From positions 1 to 35,403 of the forward strand of contig NZ_CAKZHY010000006.1 of NCBI RefSeq assembly GCF_936928535.1: a DNA stretch of 35,403 bases, given 5' to 3'. Positions 5,554 to 14,495 of this stretch are shown here, in pieces (within the stretch, counting starts at the first letter, position 1; every line of letters starts with the position of its first letter). Below the pieces are notes generated by a model. That model did no database searches. It saw nothing but the letters and a program-made list of their open reading frames with translations, and was not told the DNA's origin. Source of the stretch: an uncultured Bradyrhizobium sp. (GTDB lineage: Bacteria; Pseudomonadota; Alphaproteobacteria; Rhizobiales; Xanthobacteraceae). The position numbers were made by a program, and so were the translations under genes.

Positions 5554-8500
5554 GTGAAGCCACAAGCGGGACTTAAAGCCGGTCGGATGACGAATTCGGA
5601 TTTCCAGTTGCGAGGCGTCGGCGATCCCAGGCTGTCCGTGCATGCGACCTCGCCCCTGCCGGCCTGGCTGTGGTCACCCGACGGCTCGCGCGTGCTGTGG
5701 GCCAATGCGGTCGGCGCCAAATTCTTCGGCGCGGCCAATGCGGCGGCGCTTGCGCAAAAGACATTCGGACCCGCCGACAGCCATCGCCGGCAGATCATCA
5801 GGCTCGCCCACCGGCTGCCGGCAGAGGGCAGCGTGAGGCTCGAGCGGATGCAGGGCTTCGGCGCCCGGCTCGGCACGCTGATGACCTGCGCCTGCGCACG
5901 GCTCGATTTTTCCGATGGCTCTTCCGGCGTGCTCGTCACCGCGATGAACGGCGCTGCGCCCAGCATGCCGCTGGTCGAGCGGCTGCATCGTCTCGTCGAT
6001 GGCGCGACGACGCCGATGGCGGCGTTCGCGCCCGACGGCATGTTCGCCGGCGCCAGCGAAGCGGCGCGCTCCCTGCTCGGCTTTCGCGATCTCGGCGAAG
6101 CCGGCCTCGAACAGGCGCGCAGCGAGGCGCTGGCGAAGGGCCGCGTCGAGATGCCCGTCGGCATCGGCAAGATGGTGCTGCAGCGGGTCGGCACCGGGGC
6201 CGATGTCGGGCTCATCGCGCTGATCGAGCCGGCGACGCAAGCCGAACCCACGCAAGCCGAACCTGCGACGGCGCAAGCAGAGCCTGTGGCGGAGAGCGTG
6301 GCTGATGCCGCGCCGGAAGCGGCGCCCGAGATGGTGCCGACCGCCGCGGGTGAGCCGGCGCCGCAGCCTGTCGAAGCACCGTACGTACCCGATACCGGGA
6401 TCACGATGTTCGATCCGTTTGCCGAACCGGACGAGACGCCCGCGCCAACCGCAGCGCTCTCGACTGCGCCCGAGCCGACCGCACAGGCGGCGACGGAGAT
6501 CGTGTCGATTCAGGACGCCGTGAAAGACGCCTTAGAGGACGCCGAGGCGCCCGCTCCGGAAGCGATCGCGCCGACGGTCGAAGCTGCGCCGGAAACAGCG
6601 GTTGAAAACCCGAGCGAAGCCATTGTGCCGCCGCATCAGGCGCCGATCACGTCAGCCATGGTCGAGCTGCCGGGACACGCGCAGACGCGGTCGGAACATG
6701 CGGAGGCGCAGTCCGCAGAGCAACCGCGCCAGCATCCGCTGCGCTTCCTGTGGCAGATGGATGCGCAGGGCCGCTTTGTGCTGGCGTCGAGCGAATTCAT
6801 CCGCCTGATGGGCGCGCACACCGCCGCCGGCTTCGGCCGGCCGGGCTTTGGCAGGACCTGGCGCGAGATCGCTGACGAATTTGCGCTCGACCCCGATGGC
6901 CGCGTCGCAGAGGCGCTGGCGAGCCACGACACCTGGGCCGGCATCACCGTGAACTGGCCGGCCGATGGCGGCGAGCATCTGCCGGTCGAACTCGCCGGGC
7001 TTCCCGTCTACGACCGCGAGCGCAACTTTGCCGGCTTCAAGGGGTTTGGCGTCTGCCGCGATCTCGACGGCCTCAACCGGCTCGAGGCGCTCAGGCGCTA
7101 TGAGCTGTTTGCCGAGCCGGCCGCGCCGCCAAGCCTGTCGACCGATGTGGTCGAGCCTGATGTGGTCGAACCTGATGTGGTCGAACTTGGGCCTGAAGCA
7201 GAGCCATCGCCTCCGGTGGAGGCGACGCCGCCGCCCGAGCCTGAACCGCCCATCGCAACTGAACCTGAACCCGAACCGCCCGCACTCTTCATCGAAGCGA
7301 ATTCACACCCAACCGAGCCGGAAACGCCAGTGGAAACGCCTCCGAATGTCGTGCCGTTCCGCGCACCTGGTGATCCCAGATCACAAGGTGATCAGAGGTC
7401 ACAAGGTGACCAGAGGTCGCCGACGCTGACGCCGGTCGAGAACAGCGCGTTCAACGAGCTCGCGCGGCAATTGTCCGAGCGGCTCGAACGCGAGCGCGAG
7501 CAGATCACCTCTGTTACGGCCGAACCGCCGGCGGACGAGATCGCGTCCGACGCGGCGATGCCGCAAGAGCCTGTCATTACCGAGCCCTCGATCTCCGAGC
7601 TCGAAGCGCCCGCGGCCGAATGGCTGAGCGAGCCCGCCCCGCCCGTGCGCGGCCACTCGACGCGCGACCGCGCGCTGCTGGATCTCATTCCCAGTGGCAT
7701 TCTGATCTACCGGCTCGATCGCCTGCTCTACGCCAACGCCGCGTTCCTGGCGCGCATGGGCTATGCGAGCATCACTGCGCTGGAAGATGCCGGCGGACTG
7801 GATGCGCTCTATGTCGAGCCGGGCGTTTCCGCCGCCAGCAGCACCTCACAGTCAGGCACGCCTGTCACGATCAGCGCCGCGATCGCCAATGGCGAGACGC
7901 CGCCGGCAACCACCGAAGCACATCTGCACAGCATCGACTGGGACGGCGCCAGCGCGCATGCGCTGATCTGCGCGCTGCCGCAGACGATCGTCGCCGCGCC
8001 CGTCGTCGTGGCGCCGGTGGCCGCGCCATCAGTTGCCGTCGAGACCGATGTCGACGAGCCCGTGCTGTTCGCACCCGAGCCGGACGCCGGCGATGCCGAC
8101 GCGGAAGACCTCGCCGCGATCCTCGACACCACCGCCGAGGGCATCGTGATGTTCGATGCCGAAGGCAACATCCACGCCTGCAACCGCAGCGCGGAGGCGC
8201 TGTTCGGCTATGACGGCGAGACGCTGCTGCAGCAGACCCTGCTAACGCTGTTCGCGCCTGAGAGCCAGCAGGTCGTCGTCGACTATTTCGAAAGCATCAA
8301 GAGCGGCGACATCGCGAGCCTGCTCGATCACGGCCGCGAGGTGCTGGGCCGCGAGAAGAAGGGCGGCGTGCTGCCGCTCGCGATGATCATGGGCCGCACC
8401 CGGCCCGACGGCCCGAACTTCTTCGCCGTGTTCCGCGACCTCTCACAGGCCAAGAAGGGCGAGAGCGAGCTGACGCAGGCGCGGCGCCTGGTCGACGGCG

Positions 8501-9201
8501 CGGCCAACGCCAAGGCCGACATGCTGGCGCGGATCAGCCACGAGATCCGCACCCCGCTCAACGCCATCATCGGCTTTGCCGAGGTGATGATATCAGAACG
8601 ATTTGGTTCGCTGGGCAACGAACGCTACGGCGAATACATGAAGGACATCCGCGCCTCCGGCGAGCGCGTCATCACGATCATCGACGATCTCCTGGAGCTG
8701 TCGCGGATCGAGACCGGCAAGCTCGATCTGAATTTTGCCAACCTCAACCTCAATGATCTTGTGGAAGCCTGCGTCACCGTGATGCAGCCGCAGGCCAATC
8801 GCGAGCGCATCATCATCCGCACCTCGCTCGCCCATGCGCTGCCGCAGGTGGCGGCCGATGCGCGCGCGCTGCGGCAGGTGACGATGAATTTGATCTCGAA
8901 CTCGATCCGGCTCGCCAGTGCCGGCGGCCAGGTGATCGTCTCGACCGCACTCAACGATCGCGGCGAGATCGCCTTGCGCATCCGCGACACCGGTCATGGC
9001 CTCAGCGACACGGAAGTCGCCGCCGCCATGGAGCCGTTCCGCACGCCGCCGCCCGGCGATGCCGCGGACAATTCCGCGCTCAGCCTGTCGCTGACCAAGG
9101 CTCTGGTCGAAGCCAACTGCGCCCGCTTCAACATCAAGAGCGCGGGGACATCGGGCACGCTGATCGAGGTGACCTTCGCGCCGGTGACCGCGCGGGCGTG
9201 A
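5554..9201 (+). CDS. PAS-rich sensor histidine kinase of the PdhS/DivJ/PleC type
   Basis: A 1215-aa soluble-looking histidine kinase with no membrane segments. PAS-like domains are at about 20-100, 396-500, 705-830 and 852-975. The HisKA dimerisation domain begins near 985 with the phospho-acceptor His996 in LARISHEIRTPLN, followed by HATPase_c with the N box near 1111 (MNLISNSI) and G box DTGHGL near 1147. The HisKA region (IIGFAEVMISERFG, MKDIRASGERVITIIDDLL) and MQPQANRERIIIRTSL strongly resemble Brucella PdhS and the DivJ/PleC group that controls DivK and hence CtrA. Between the PAS domains lie long Pro/Glu/Ala-rich linkers with in-frame tandem repeats. The GTG at 5554 gives the longest frame. 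An ATG at 5587, giving MTNSDFQL, is equally possible, and neither has a strong ribosome binding site. Which response regulator it serves is inference. Confidence 0.9.
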   Translation: MKPQAGLKAGRMTNSDFQLRGVGDPRLSVHATSPLPAWLWSPDGSRVLWANAVGAKFFGAANAAALAQKTFGPADSHRRQIIRLAHRLPAEGSVRLERMQGFGARLGTLMTCACARLDFSDGSSGVLVTAMNGAAPSMPLVERLHRLVDGATTPMAAFAPDGMFAGASEAARSLLGFRDLGEAGLEQARSEALAKGRVEMPVGIGKMVLQRVGTGADVGLIALIEPATQAEPTQAEPATAQAEPVAESVADAAPEAAPEMVPTAAGEPAPQPVEAPYVPDTGITMFDPFAEPDETPAPTAALSTAPEPTAQAATEIVSIQDAVKDALEDAEAPAPEAIAPTVEAAPETAVENPSEAIVPPHQAPITSAMVELPGHAQTRSEHAEAQSAEQPRQHPLRFLWQMDAQGRFVLASSEFIRLMGAHTAAGFGRPGFGRTWREIADEFALDPDGRVAEALASHDTWAGITVNWPADGGEHLPVELAGLPVYDRERNFAGFKGFGVCRDLDGLNRLEALRRYELFAEPAAPPSLSTDVVEPDVVEPDVVELGPEAEPSPPVEATPPPEPEPPIATEPEPEPPALFIEANSHPTEPETPVETPPNVVPFRAPGDPRSQGDQRSQGDQRSPTLTPVENSAFNELARQLSERLEREREQITSVTAEPPADEIASDAAMPQEPVITEPSISELEAPAAEWLSEPAPPVRGHSTRDRALLDLIPSGILIYRLDRLLYANAAFLARMGYASITALEDAGGLDALYVEPGVSAASSTSQSGTPVTISAAIANGETPPATTEAHLHSIDWDGASAHALICALPQTIVAAPVVVAPVAAPSVAVETDVDEPVLFAPEPDAGDADAEDLAAILDTTAEGIVMFDAEGNIHACNRSAEALFGYDGETLLQQTLLTLFAPESQQVVVDYFESIKSGDIASLLDHGREVLGREKKGGVLPLAMIMGRTRPDGPNFFAVFRDLSQAKKGESELTQARRLVDGAANAKADMLARISHEIRTPLNAIIGFAEVMISERFGSLGNERYGEYMKDIRASGERVITIIDDLLELSRIETGKLDLNFANLNLNDLVEACVTVMQPQANRERIIIRTSLAHALPQVAADARALRQVTMNLISNSIRLASAGGQVIVSTALNDRGEIALRIRDTGHGLSDTEVAAAMEPFRTPPPGDAADNSALSLSLTKALVEANCARFNIKSAGTSGTLIEVTFAPVTARA
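7144..7188 (+). repeat. Triplicated 15-base coding repeat (DVVEP)
   Basis: Three tandem in-frame copies of GATGTGGTCGARCYT encode DVVEP-DVVEP-DVVEL in the linker between the second and third PAS domains of the histidine kinase. Near-identity at the DNA level suggests recent expansion. Confidence 0.9.
7369..7422 (+). repeat. Triplicated 18-base coding repeat (GDxRSQ)
   Basis: Three tandem in-frame copies of an 18-base unit (first GGTGATCCCAGATCACAA) encode GDPRSQ-GDQRSQ-GDQRSP in the same linker of the histidine kinase. Such units expand or contract by slippage without breaking the frame. Confidence 0.9.
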
Positions 9202-9210
9202 GGTCCTTAA

Positions 9211-9285
9211 CCTCTCCCCGCCCTTGCGCGGGGAGAGGTCGGATCGCTTTGGCGCGCGCGCCTAAGCGATCCGGGTGAGGGGCAA
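9211..9285. repeat. CTCTCCCC/GGGGAGAG repeat with second stem, possible terminator
   Basis: CCTCTCCCCGC pairs with GCGGGGAGAGG (9211-9238). GGATCGCTT (9241-9249) pairs with AAGCGATCC (9264-9272). GGTGAGGGGC follows. It starts ten bases after the kinase stop codon. There is no T run, so as a terminator it would be atypical. Confidence 0.6.
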
Positions 9286-9373
9286 GGCAATCAGGCGCCG
9301 CGATGCTGGTCCATCCGACTCCGATCGCCACCAGACGCTTCAAACCCTCAATTCAGATAACATCTGTGGAGAC

Positions 9374-9420
9374 AGCCCCTCACCCCGCCCTCTCCCCGTA
9401 AGAACGGGGCGAGGGAGTGA
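9374..9420. repeat. CTCTCCCC-type repeat, second copy of the pair
   Basis: CCCCTCACCCCGCCCTCTCC followed by CCGTAAGAACGGGGCGAGGG forms a hairpin of the same family, about 90 bases from the previous copy. The two may be the ends of one composite repeat lying between the convergent kinase and monooxygenase genes. Confidence 0.55.
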
Positions 9421-9475
9421 GAGAGCGGCGCGTCCCTTACGGTGCTGCAGCGATCACGCCGCGCGCACCAGGGCT

Positions 9476-11026
9476 TCAGGAAAATTGGCGCGCCGTGGGT
9501 TCGCCGAACCATCGCGAAGCGGCCCGAGCAGCGTCTTCATCATCGACCGCGCCGTCACTGGCCCACGCAACGACACCGTCGGGGCGCACCAACACGGCAC
9601 TCAGGCCGAGCCGCTCTTTGGGTTCGCCTGCGACATAGTCGATCCTGATATCCCAGCGGCTTGCGAGCGCCCGAAGCGGTGCGCGCCTGTCGAAGTCCAG
9701 CAGGAGCCCTTTCGCTGGCCGCAACAGCGCTCCGGCCGTCGTGTCGTCAGCGAGTTCGAAATCGGGAACAGAGCGACCGATGAGCGGATGGCGGCCGCCA
9801 AGATCGTAGCGCAGCGCAACGCCGCGGATACGTTCGGCGAAATAGGTCGCGCCATCGCCCGTCGCGATGAGATCGCGGATGATCGCCTGGAGCGCGCGGG
9901 TCGCGGGCGTCGGCCGCATGATTGCGACCTGCGCGCGCGACCAATCGAGGATCTGCGCGCCGACGGGATGCCGCTCCTGCGAATAGCTATCGAGCAGATT
10001 TGCCGGCGCGCGGCCGCGGATTGTCGCGGCCAGCTTCCAGCCGAGATTCATCGCATCGCCCAGACCGAGATTGAGGCCTTGCCCGCCCAGCGGCGAATGG
10101 GTGTGCGCCGCATCACCCGCGAGCAGCACGCGGCCGTTGCGATAGGTCGTGGCCTGGCGGGCGCGGTCGGTCCAGGTCGCGGCGATCAGGAGTGTGTTGA
10201 TGGTGACGTCGGTGCAGGAGACGCGGCGCAAGACCTCCTGCACATGCGCGCGCGTGATCGGCGCGGTCCGGTGGAATGCGCCGCCGTCGAAATCGACCAT
10301 CGCGATCGTGCCGGGCTGCGCAAAAGTATACATGCCCGTGGCCGTGTAATTGCGGCCCGGCTTAAGTTTCTCCGGATCGGCGAGCTCGACGACGACGGAG
10401 TATCCGGTGAATTCGGGGGCGGTGCCGACGACATCGAATCCGCATGCCTTGCGCACCGTGCTGCGGCCGCCGTCGCAGCCGGCGAGCCAGCATCCCCGAA
10501 ACGTCTCGCCGGCCGCCTCCACGGTAACGTCGTCATCGGAAGCGGCAATCGCGGTGACGCCAAATCCGCGCCTGATGTCGACGCCCAGGCTGCCCGCGCG
10601 CGCCGCCAAGACGGTTTCGAGCGTCTCCATATCGACCGCGACGCTGGCATCGGCCGGCGTCGGCAAGCGCCAAAGCAATTGCGCGGCATCGATATCGTCC
10701 TCAAAGAACTGAATGCCGGCGAAATGACCGGCGGGCTTGCGCGCTTGCTGCATCCAGTGCGCGGCGCTCTTGATCGCGGCCGACTTCGCGCGCTGCGCCG
10801 CGACGATCTCGTCCAGCAGGCCGCGCCGGTGAAAGGCCTCGGTCGTGGGAATCGAAAGACCGCGCAGGCCGAACGGCAGCTGCTTCAGCGCCGAATGCGG
10901 GTCTTGCGCCCGTTCGAGCACAAGCACCGAGCGACCTGCGAGCTGCAGCTCGCACGCGAGAAACAGGCCGACGGGGCCGGCACCGGCAATGATGACGTCA
11001 TGGAGATAGATAGATCGGGTTTGCAT
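9476..11026 (-). CDS. FAD-dependent aromatic-ring monooxygenase
   Basis: A 516-aa group A flavoprotein monooxygenase of the PHBH / phenol hydroxylase-like / tetracycline-oxygenase fold (FAD_binding_3). It would use NAD(P)H and O2 to hydroxylate an aromatic or polyketide-like substrate that the sequence does not reveal. The FAD dinucleotide motif is GAGPVG (15-20), the DG motif is LAGCDGGRST (181-190), and the GD motif is LLAGDAAHTHSPLGGQGLN with Asp305. The C-terminal 130 residues fit the thioredoxin-like tail of the phenol-hydroxylase branch (LRPAKGLLLDFDRRAPLRAL). AGGAG stands seven bases before the start. It appears monocistronic, convergent with the kinase gene. No regulator or ring-cleavage gene is adjacent, so the pathway is unknown. 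Confidence 0.9.
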   Translation of the reverse strand: MQTRSIYLHDVIIAGAGPVGLFLACELQLAGRSVLVLERAQDPHSALKQLPFGLRGLSIPTTEAFHRRGLLDEIVAAQRAKSAAIKSAAHWMQQARKPAGHFAGIQFFEDDIDAAQLLWRLPTPADASVAVDMETLETVLAARAGSLGVDIRRGFGVTAIAASDDDVTVEAAGETFRGCWLAGCDGGRSTVRKACGFDVVGTAPEFTGYSVVVELADPEKLKPGRNYTATGMYTFAQPGTIAMVDFDGGAFHRTAPITRAHVQEVLRRVSCTDVTINTLLIAATWTDRARQATTYRNGRVLLAGDAAHTHSPLGGQGLNLGLGDAMNLGWKLAATIRGRAPANLLDSYSQERHPVGAQILDWSRAQVAIMRPTPATRALQAIIRDLIATGDGATYFAERIRGVALRYDLGGRHPLIGRSVPDFELADDTTAGALLRPAKGLLLDFDRRAPLRALASRWDIRIDYVAGEPKERLGLSAVLVRPDGVVAWASDGAVDDEDAARAASRWFGEPTARQFS

Positions 11027-11248
11027 AGGACGCTCCTGTGGTCGCTGTTCGACCGGAGCGTTCCCTGAAGCCGAGGATCACACGGACGAACGGTTGAGCG
11101 CCCAAAGGGCGCCCGCTGTTCGTCGTGGGGATCTCGTGCACAAGGCCAAAGACCAGAGCTTTCGTTACCGAAAGGATTTGGGCTTACCAGACCAAATCTG
11201 CCTTTTCCGACGGGCCCTCTATAGTTTCGCAACCGTGGGAGCGCAACG

Positions 11249-11280
11249 AAAAAGGCACGGCGCCTCGCAAGCGCCGTGCC
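11249..11280 (-). terminator. Intrinsic terminator of the thiolase gene
   Basis: Perfect 10-bp arms GGCACGGCGC (11254-11263) and GCGCCGTGCC (11271-11280) with a 7-base loop are followed on the minus strand by five T residues. The site lies 22 bases beyond the thiolase stop codon. Confidence 0.92.
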
Positions 11281-11302
11281 TCTCACATGTCCGTGCGTCA
11301 GA

Positions 11303-12475
11303 TCAGCTGTAGATTTCGAACAGGCCGGCGCCGCCTTGGCCACCGCCGATGCACATGGTGACGACGCCCCACTTGGCCTTGCGGCGGGCGCCTTCCTGCA
11401 GCAGATGGCCGGTGAGACGGGCGCCGGTCATGCCGAAGGGATGGCCGATCGCGATCGAGCCGCCATTGACGTTGTACTTCTCGGGATCGATGCCGAGCTT
11501 GTCGCGCGAATAGAGACACTGGCTGGCGAAGGCTTCGTTGAGCTCCCAGAGATCGATGTCGTCGATCTTGAGGCCATGGCGCTTGAGCAGCTTCGGAACG
11601 GCGAAGATCGGGCCGATGCCCATCTCGTCGGGCTCGCAGCCCGCGGCCGCCCAGGCGACGAAGCGGCCGAGCGGCTTGAGGCCGCGCTTCTCGGCATCCT
11701 TGGCCTCCATCAGCACCACCGCGGCAGCGCCGTCGGAGAGCTGGCTGGCATTGCCCGCGGTGACGGACTTGCCGGGGCCCTTCACCGGCTCGAGCTTTGC
11801 CAATCCTTCCAGCGTGGTTTCGGGGCGATTGCATTCGTCGCGGTCGACGACGTAATCGACGATCGACTCCGCCTTGGTGGCCTTGTCGACCACCTTCATC
11901 TTGGTCTTCATCGGGACGATCTCGTCCCTGAACTTGCCGGCCTGCTGCGCGGCAGCCATGCGGCGCTGCGACTCCAGCGAATATTCGTCCTGGTATTCGC
12001 GGCTGAGCTTGTAGCGCTCGGCGACGATGTCGGCGGTGTCGATCATCGCCATGAAGATATCGGGGGCGGTCTTGAGCAATTCGGGATCGATCGATTCCTT
12101 CGGCGTGCCGCCGCCGGGGATCGAGATGCTCTCGACGCCGCCGGCGACGATGCAGTCGGCGCCGTCGGAGCGGATCGAGTTCGCGGCCATCGCGATGGTC
12201 TGCAGGCCGGACGAACAGAAGCGGTTCACCGAGACGCCGCCGGTCGACTTCGGCAGGCCGGCGAGCAGCGCGGCCTGGCGGCCGATGTTCGGTGCACCAT
12301 GGGCGCAATTGCCGAGATAGCAATCCTCGACATAGTCCTTGTCGACGCCGGCGCGATCGACCGCGTGGTGGATCGCGTGCGCCGCGAGCGACATCGGCGG
12401 CGTGATGTTGAACCCGCCGCGGCCGGACTTGGCGAGGCCCGTGCGCGCGTAGGAAACGATGACGGCTTCACGCAT
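11303..12475 (-). CDS. Acetyl-CoA C-acyltransferase (thiolase), FadA/AtoB-like
   Basis: A 390-aa thiolase that would cleave 3-ketoacyl-CoA or condense two acetyl-CoA. The catalytic residues are Cys87 in [10 protein letters not shown], His345 in [10 protein letters not shown] and Cys375 in MCIGGGQGG. The start at 12475 gives the standard N-terminus [16 protein letters not shown] and is preceded by AAGGGAG. An upstream in-frame extension to 12592 is discarded. It is monocistronic, with its own strong terminator, and is separate from the fad cluster near 25 kb, whose thiolase is only distantly similar. Whether it mainly degrades fatty acids or supplies acetoacetyl-CoA cannot be told from sequence. 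[11 protein letters not shown] and [12 protein letters not shown] favour the degradative FadA-like branch. Confidence 0.93.
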   Translation of the reverse strand: MREAVIVSYARTGLAKSGRGGFNITPPMSLAAHAIHHAVDRAGVDKDYVEDCYLGNCAHGAPNIGRQAALLAGLPKSTGGVSVNRFCSSGLQTIAMAANSIRSDGADCIVAGGVESISIPGGGTPKESIDPELLKTAPDIFMAMIDTADIVAERYKLSREYQDEYSLESQRRMAAAQQAGKFRDEIVPMKTKMKVVDKATKAESIVDYVVDRDECNRPETTLEGLAKLEPVKGPGKSVTAGNASQLSDGAAAVVLMEAKDAEKRGLKPLGRFVAWAAAGCEPDEMGIGPIFAVPKLLKRHGLKIDDIDLWELNEAFASQCLYSRDKLGIDPEKYNVNGGSIAIGHPFGMTGARLTGHLLQEGARRKAKWGVVTMCIGGGQGGAGLFEIYS

Positions 12476-12609
12476 TGTTTTCTCCCTTAGAACGATTGTT
12501 GGGTGCGTCCTGACGCCATTGGTACACAAAGATTGGCGGGCACGGAAAACAAAAACGCCCCCTCCAGCGATGGAAGCGGCGTTGTTCCGCACGTCGGAAT
12601 ATGATGATC

Positions 12610-12731
12610 GTCATTCCGGGGCGATGCGTCAGCATCGAACTATGGTTCGCAATTGCGAACCTGAGAATCTCGAGATTCCCCGGTGCGCAATTGCGAACCT
12701 GAGGTTCTCGCTTCGCGAGCCCCGGAATGAC
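12610..12731. repeat. GTCATTCCGGG-bounded palindromic element, copy 2
   Basis: It runs from GTCATTCCGGGGCGATGCG to GCCCCGGAATGAC. The centre has GAATCTCGAGATTC, and GCGCAATTGCGAAC or close variants occur twice. Its left arm is nearly identical to the inverted right arm of the copy at 33369. It ends seven bases from the serA stop codon, between thiolase and serA. Confidence 0.88.
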
Positions 12732-12738
12732 AGGGTGA

Positions 12739-14328
12739 TCAGAACCTCAGCGCCTTGACCTGCTTGACCTGCGGCAGCGCCTGCACTTTGGCGAGCACGT
12801 CCGCCGGCACCGCGCCGTCGACCTCGACCAGCGCGATGGCGTCGCCGCCCTGCTCGACGCGGCCGAGATGGAACGTCGCGATGTTGAGCTTGGCATCGCC
12901 CAGCAGGCCCGCGAAGCTGCCGATGAAGCCCGGCTTGTCCTCGTTGGTGACGTAGATCATCGACTTGCCGAACTCGGCGTCGACGCGGATACCCTTGATG
13001 TCGACCAGGCGCGGCTTGCCGTCGTGATAGACGGTGCCGGAGACCGAGCGCTCCTGACGTTCGGTCGCGACGGTCACGGTGATCAGGCTCTCATAGTCGC
13101 TCTGGGCGGCGCGGACGATCTCATCCACCACCATGCCGCGCTCCTTGGCGACGACGGGCGCGGACACCACGTTGACCTCGCCCAGCATCGGCCGCAGCAG
13201 ACCCGACAGCACCGCCGAGGTGATCGCCTTGATCTTCATCTCGGCGACATGGCCCTCATAGGTGATCTCGACCTTGAGGATGCCTGATTCAGTCAGCTGG
13301 CCGGCGAACGAGCCGAGCTTCTCGGCAAGCGCGATGAAGGGCTTCAGCTTCGGCGCTTCTTCCGCGGTGATCGAGGGGAAGTTCACCGCGTTCGAGATCG
13401 CGCCCGTGAGCAGATAGTCCGACATCTGTTCGGCGACCTGAAGCGCGACGTTCTCCTGCGCTTCCGTGGTGGAGGCGCCGAGATGCGGCGTGCAGATCAC
13501 ATTGGGATGGCCGAACAGCACGTTGGTGTTCGCAGGCTCCTCGACGAACACGTCGAAGGCGGCGCCGGCAATCTGCTTGGAATTGAGCGCATCGACCACG
13601 GCCTGCTCGTCGACGAGACCGCCGCGGGCGCAGTTGATCAGGCGCACGCCCTTCTTCATCTTGGCGATCGCCGATGCGTCGATGATGTTCTTGGTCTTCT
13701 CGGTCAGCGGCGTGTGCAGCGTGATGAAGTCGGCGCGCTTGAGGAGGTCATCGAGCTCGACCTTCTCGACGCCGATGTCCTTGGCGCGCTCCGGCGACAG
13801 GAACGGATCGAACGCGATCACCTTCATGCGCAAGCCGAGCGCGCGGTCCGCGACGATCGAGCCGATGTTGCCGCAGCCGACGACGCCGAGCACCTTGCCG
13901 GTGATCTCGACGCCCATGAAGCGGTTCTTCTCCCACTTGCCGGCCTGGGTCGAGGCGTCGGCCTGCGGGATCTCGCGGGCCAGCGCCAGCATGAGCGTAA
14001 TCGCATGCTCGGCGGTCGTGATCGAATTGCCGAACGGCGTGTTCATCACGATGATGCCCTTGGCCGTGGCCGCCGGGATCTCGACATTGTCGACGCCGAT
14101 GCCGGCGCGGCCGATCACCTTGAGATTGGTGGCCTTCTCCAGGATCTTGGCGGTCGCCTTGGTCGCGGAGCGGATCGCGAGGCCATCGTAATTGCCGATG
14201 ATCTCGGCAAGCTTGTCCTTGTCCTTGCCGAGATTGGGCTGGAAGTCGACCTCGACGCCGCGATCTTTGAAAATCTGCACGGCAGCGGGCGAGAGGGCGT
14301 CGGAGATGAGAACTTTGGGCTTGGTCAT
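12739..14328 (-). CDS. serA: D-3-phosphoglycerate dehydrogenase
   Basis: A 529-aa enzyme of the long (type I) form. It oxidises 3-phosphoglycerate to 3-phosphohydroxypyruvate with NAD, the first step of serine synthesis. The N-terminal substrate-binding part holds GRAGIGVDN (73-81). The NAD-binding motif is VVGCGNIGSIVADRA (149-163), with the acidic residue at FD (173-174). The catalytic residues are Arg235 in NCARGGLVDE, Glu264 in FVEEP and His282 in TPHLGAST. An intervening ASB domain (about 315-450) and a C-terminal ACT domain (about 455-529, MIYVTNEDKPGFIGSFAGLL) complete the standard long form. AAGGA stands eight bases before the ATG. It follows serC on the same strand with 167 bases between, filled by palindromic repeats. 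It is probably one unit with possible attenuation. Confidence 0.97.
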   Translation of the reverse strand: MTKPKVLISDALSPAAVQIFKDRGVEVDFQPNLGKDKDKLAEIIGNYDGLAIRSATKATAKILEKATNLKVIGRAGIGVDNVEIPAATAKGIIVMNTPFGNSITTAEHAITLMLALAREIPQADASTQAGKWEKNRFMGVEITGKVLGVVGCGNIGSIVADRALGLRMKVIAFDPFLSPERAKDIGVEKVELDDLLKRADFITLHTPLTEKTKNIIDASAIAKMKKGVRLINCARGGLVDEQAVVDALNSKQIAGAAFDVFVEEPANTNVLFGHPNVICTPHLGASTTEAQENVALQVAEQMSDYLLTGAISNAVNFPSITAEEAPKLKPFIALAEKLGSFAGQLTESGILKVEITYEGHVAEMKIKAITSAVLSGLLRPMLGEVNVVSAPVVAKERGMVVDEIVRAAQSDYESLITVTVATERQERSVSGTVYHDGKPRLVDIKGIRVDAEFGKSMIYVTNEDKPGFIGSFAGLLGDAKLNIATFHLGRVEQGGDAIALVEVDGAVPADVLAKVQALPQVKQVKALRF

Positions 14329-14343
14329 GGGATGTGTCCTTCA

Positions 14344-14490
14344 CACCCTCCCCTGGAGGGGGAGGGTCGGCGCGAAGCGCCGGGGTGGGGTGAAGCTGCA
14401 GAAAGAAAATTGCCGGTGCGCCGTGTGGAGAGATCACCCCACCCCGACGCACCTGGCGGTGCGTCGACCCTCCCCCTCAAGGGGAGGGTT
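14344..14490. repeat. Composite palindromic repeat between serC and serA
   Basis: Outer arms CACCCTCCCCTGGAGGGGGA and TCCCCCTCAAGGGGAGGG enclose two inner hairpins, CGGCGCGAAGCGCCGG and GACGCACCTGGCGGTGCGTC, with matching CACCCCACCCCG/GGGGTGGGGTG. It fills the serC-serA gap and is expected to form a stable mRNA structure. Confidence 0.7.
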
Positions 14491-14495
14491 AGAAC

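Larger units (their letters stand above)
4956..5586. other. Long divergent intergenic region, phasin / histidine kinase
   Basis: These 630 bases separate the phasin (minus) from the histidine kinase (plus). They contain a candidate PhaR operator (5117-5135), a GTCATTCCGGG-bounded repeat (5218-5320) and a near-consensus CtrA box (5512-5526). Open frames here, for example 5039-5443, are judged artefacts of the repeat and GC bias. Confidence 0.6.

Noticed and set aside
7369..7422. Tandem repeats as a CRISPR-like array
   Set aside because: The repeats are contiguous, in frame and without spacers, inside a coding sequence.
11094..11361. Frames between the monooxygenase and the thiolase
   Set aside because: They overlap the terminator hairpin and have no recognisable protein signature.
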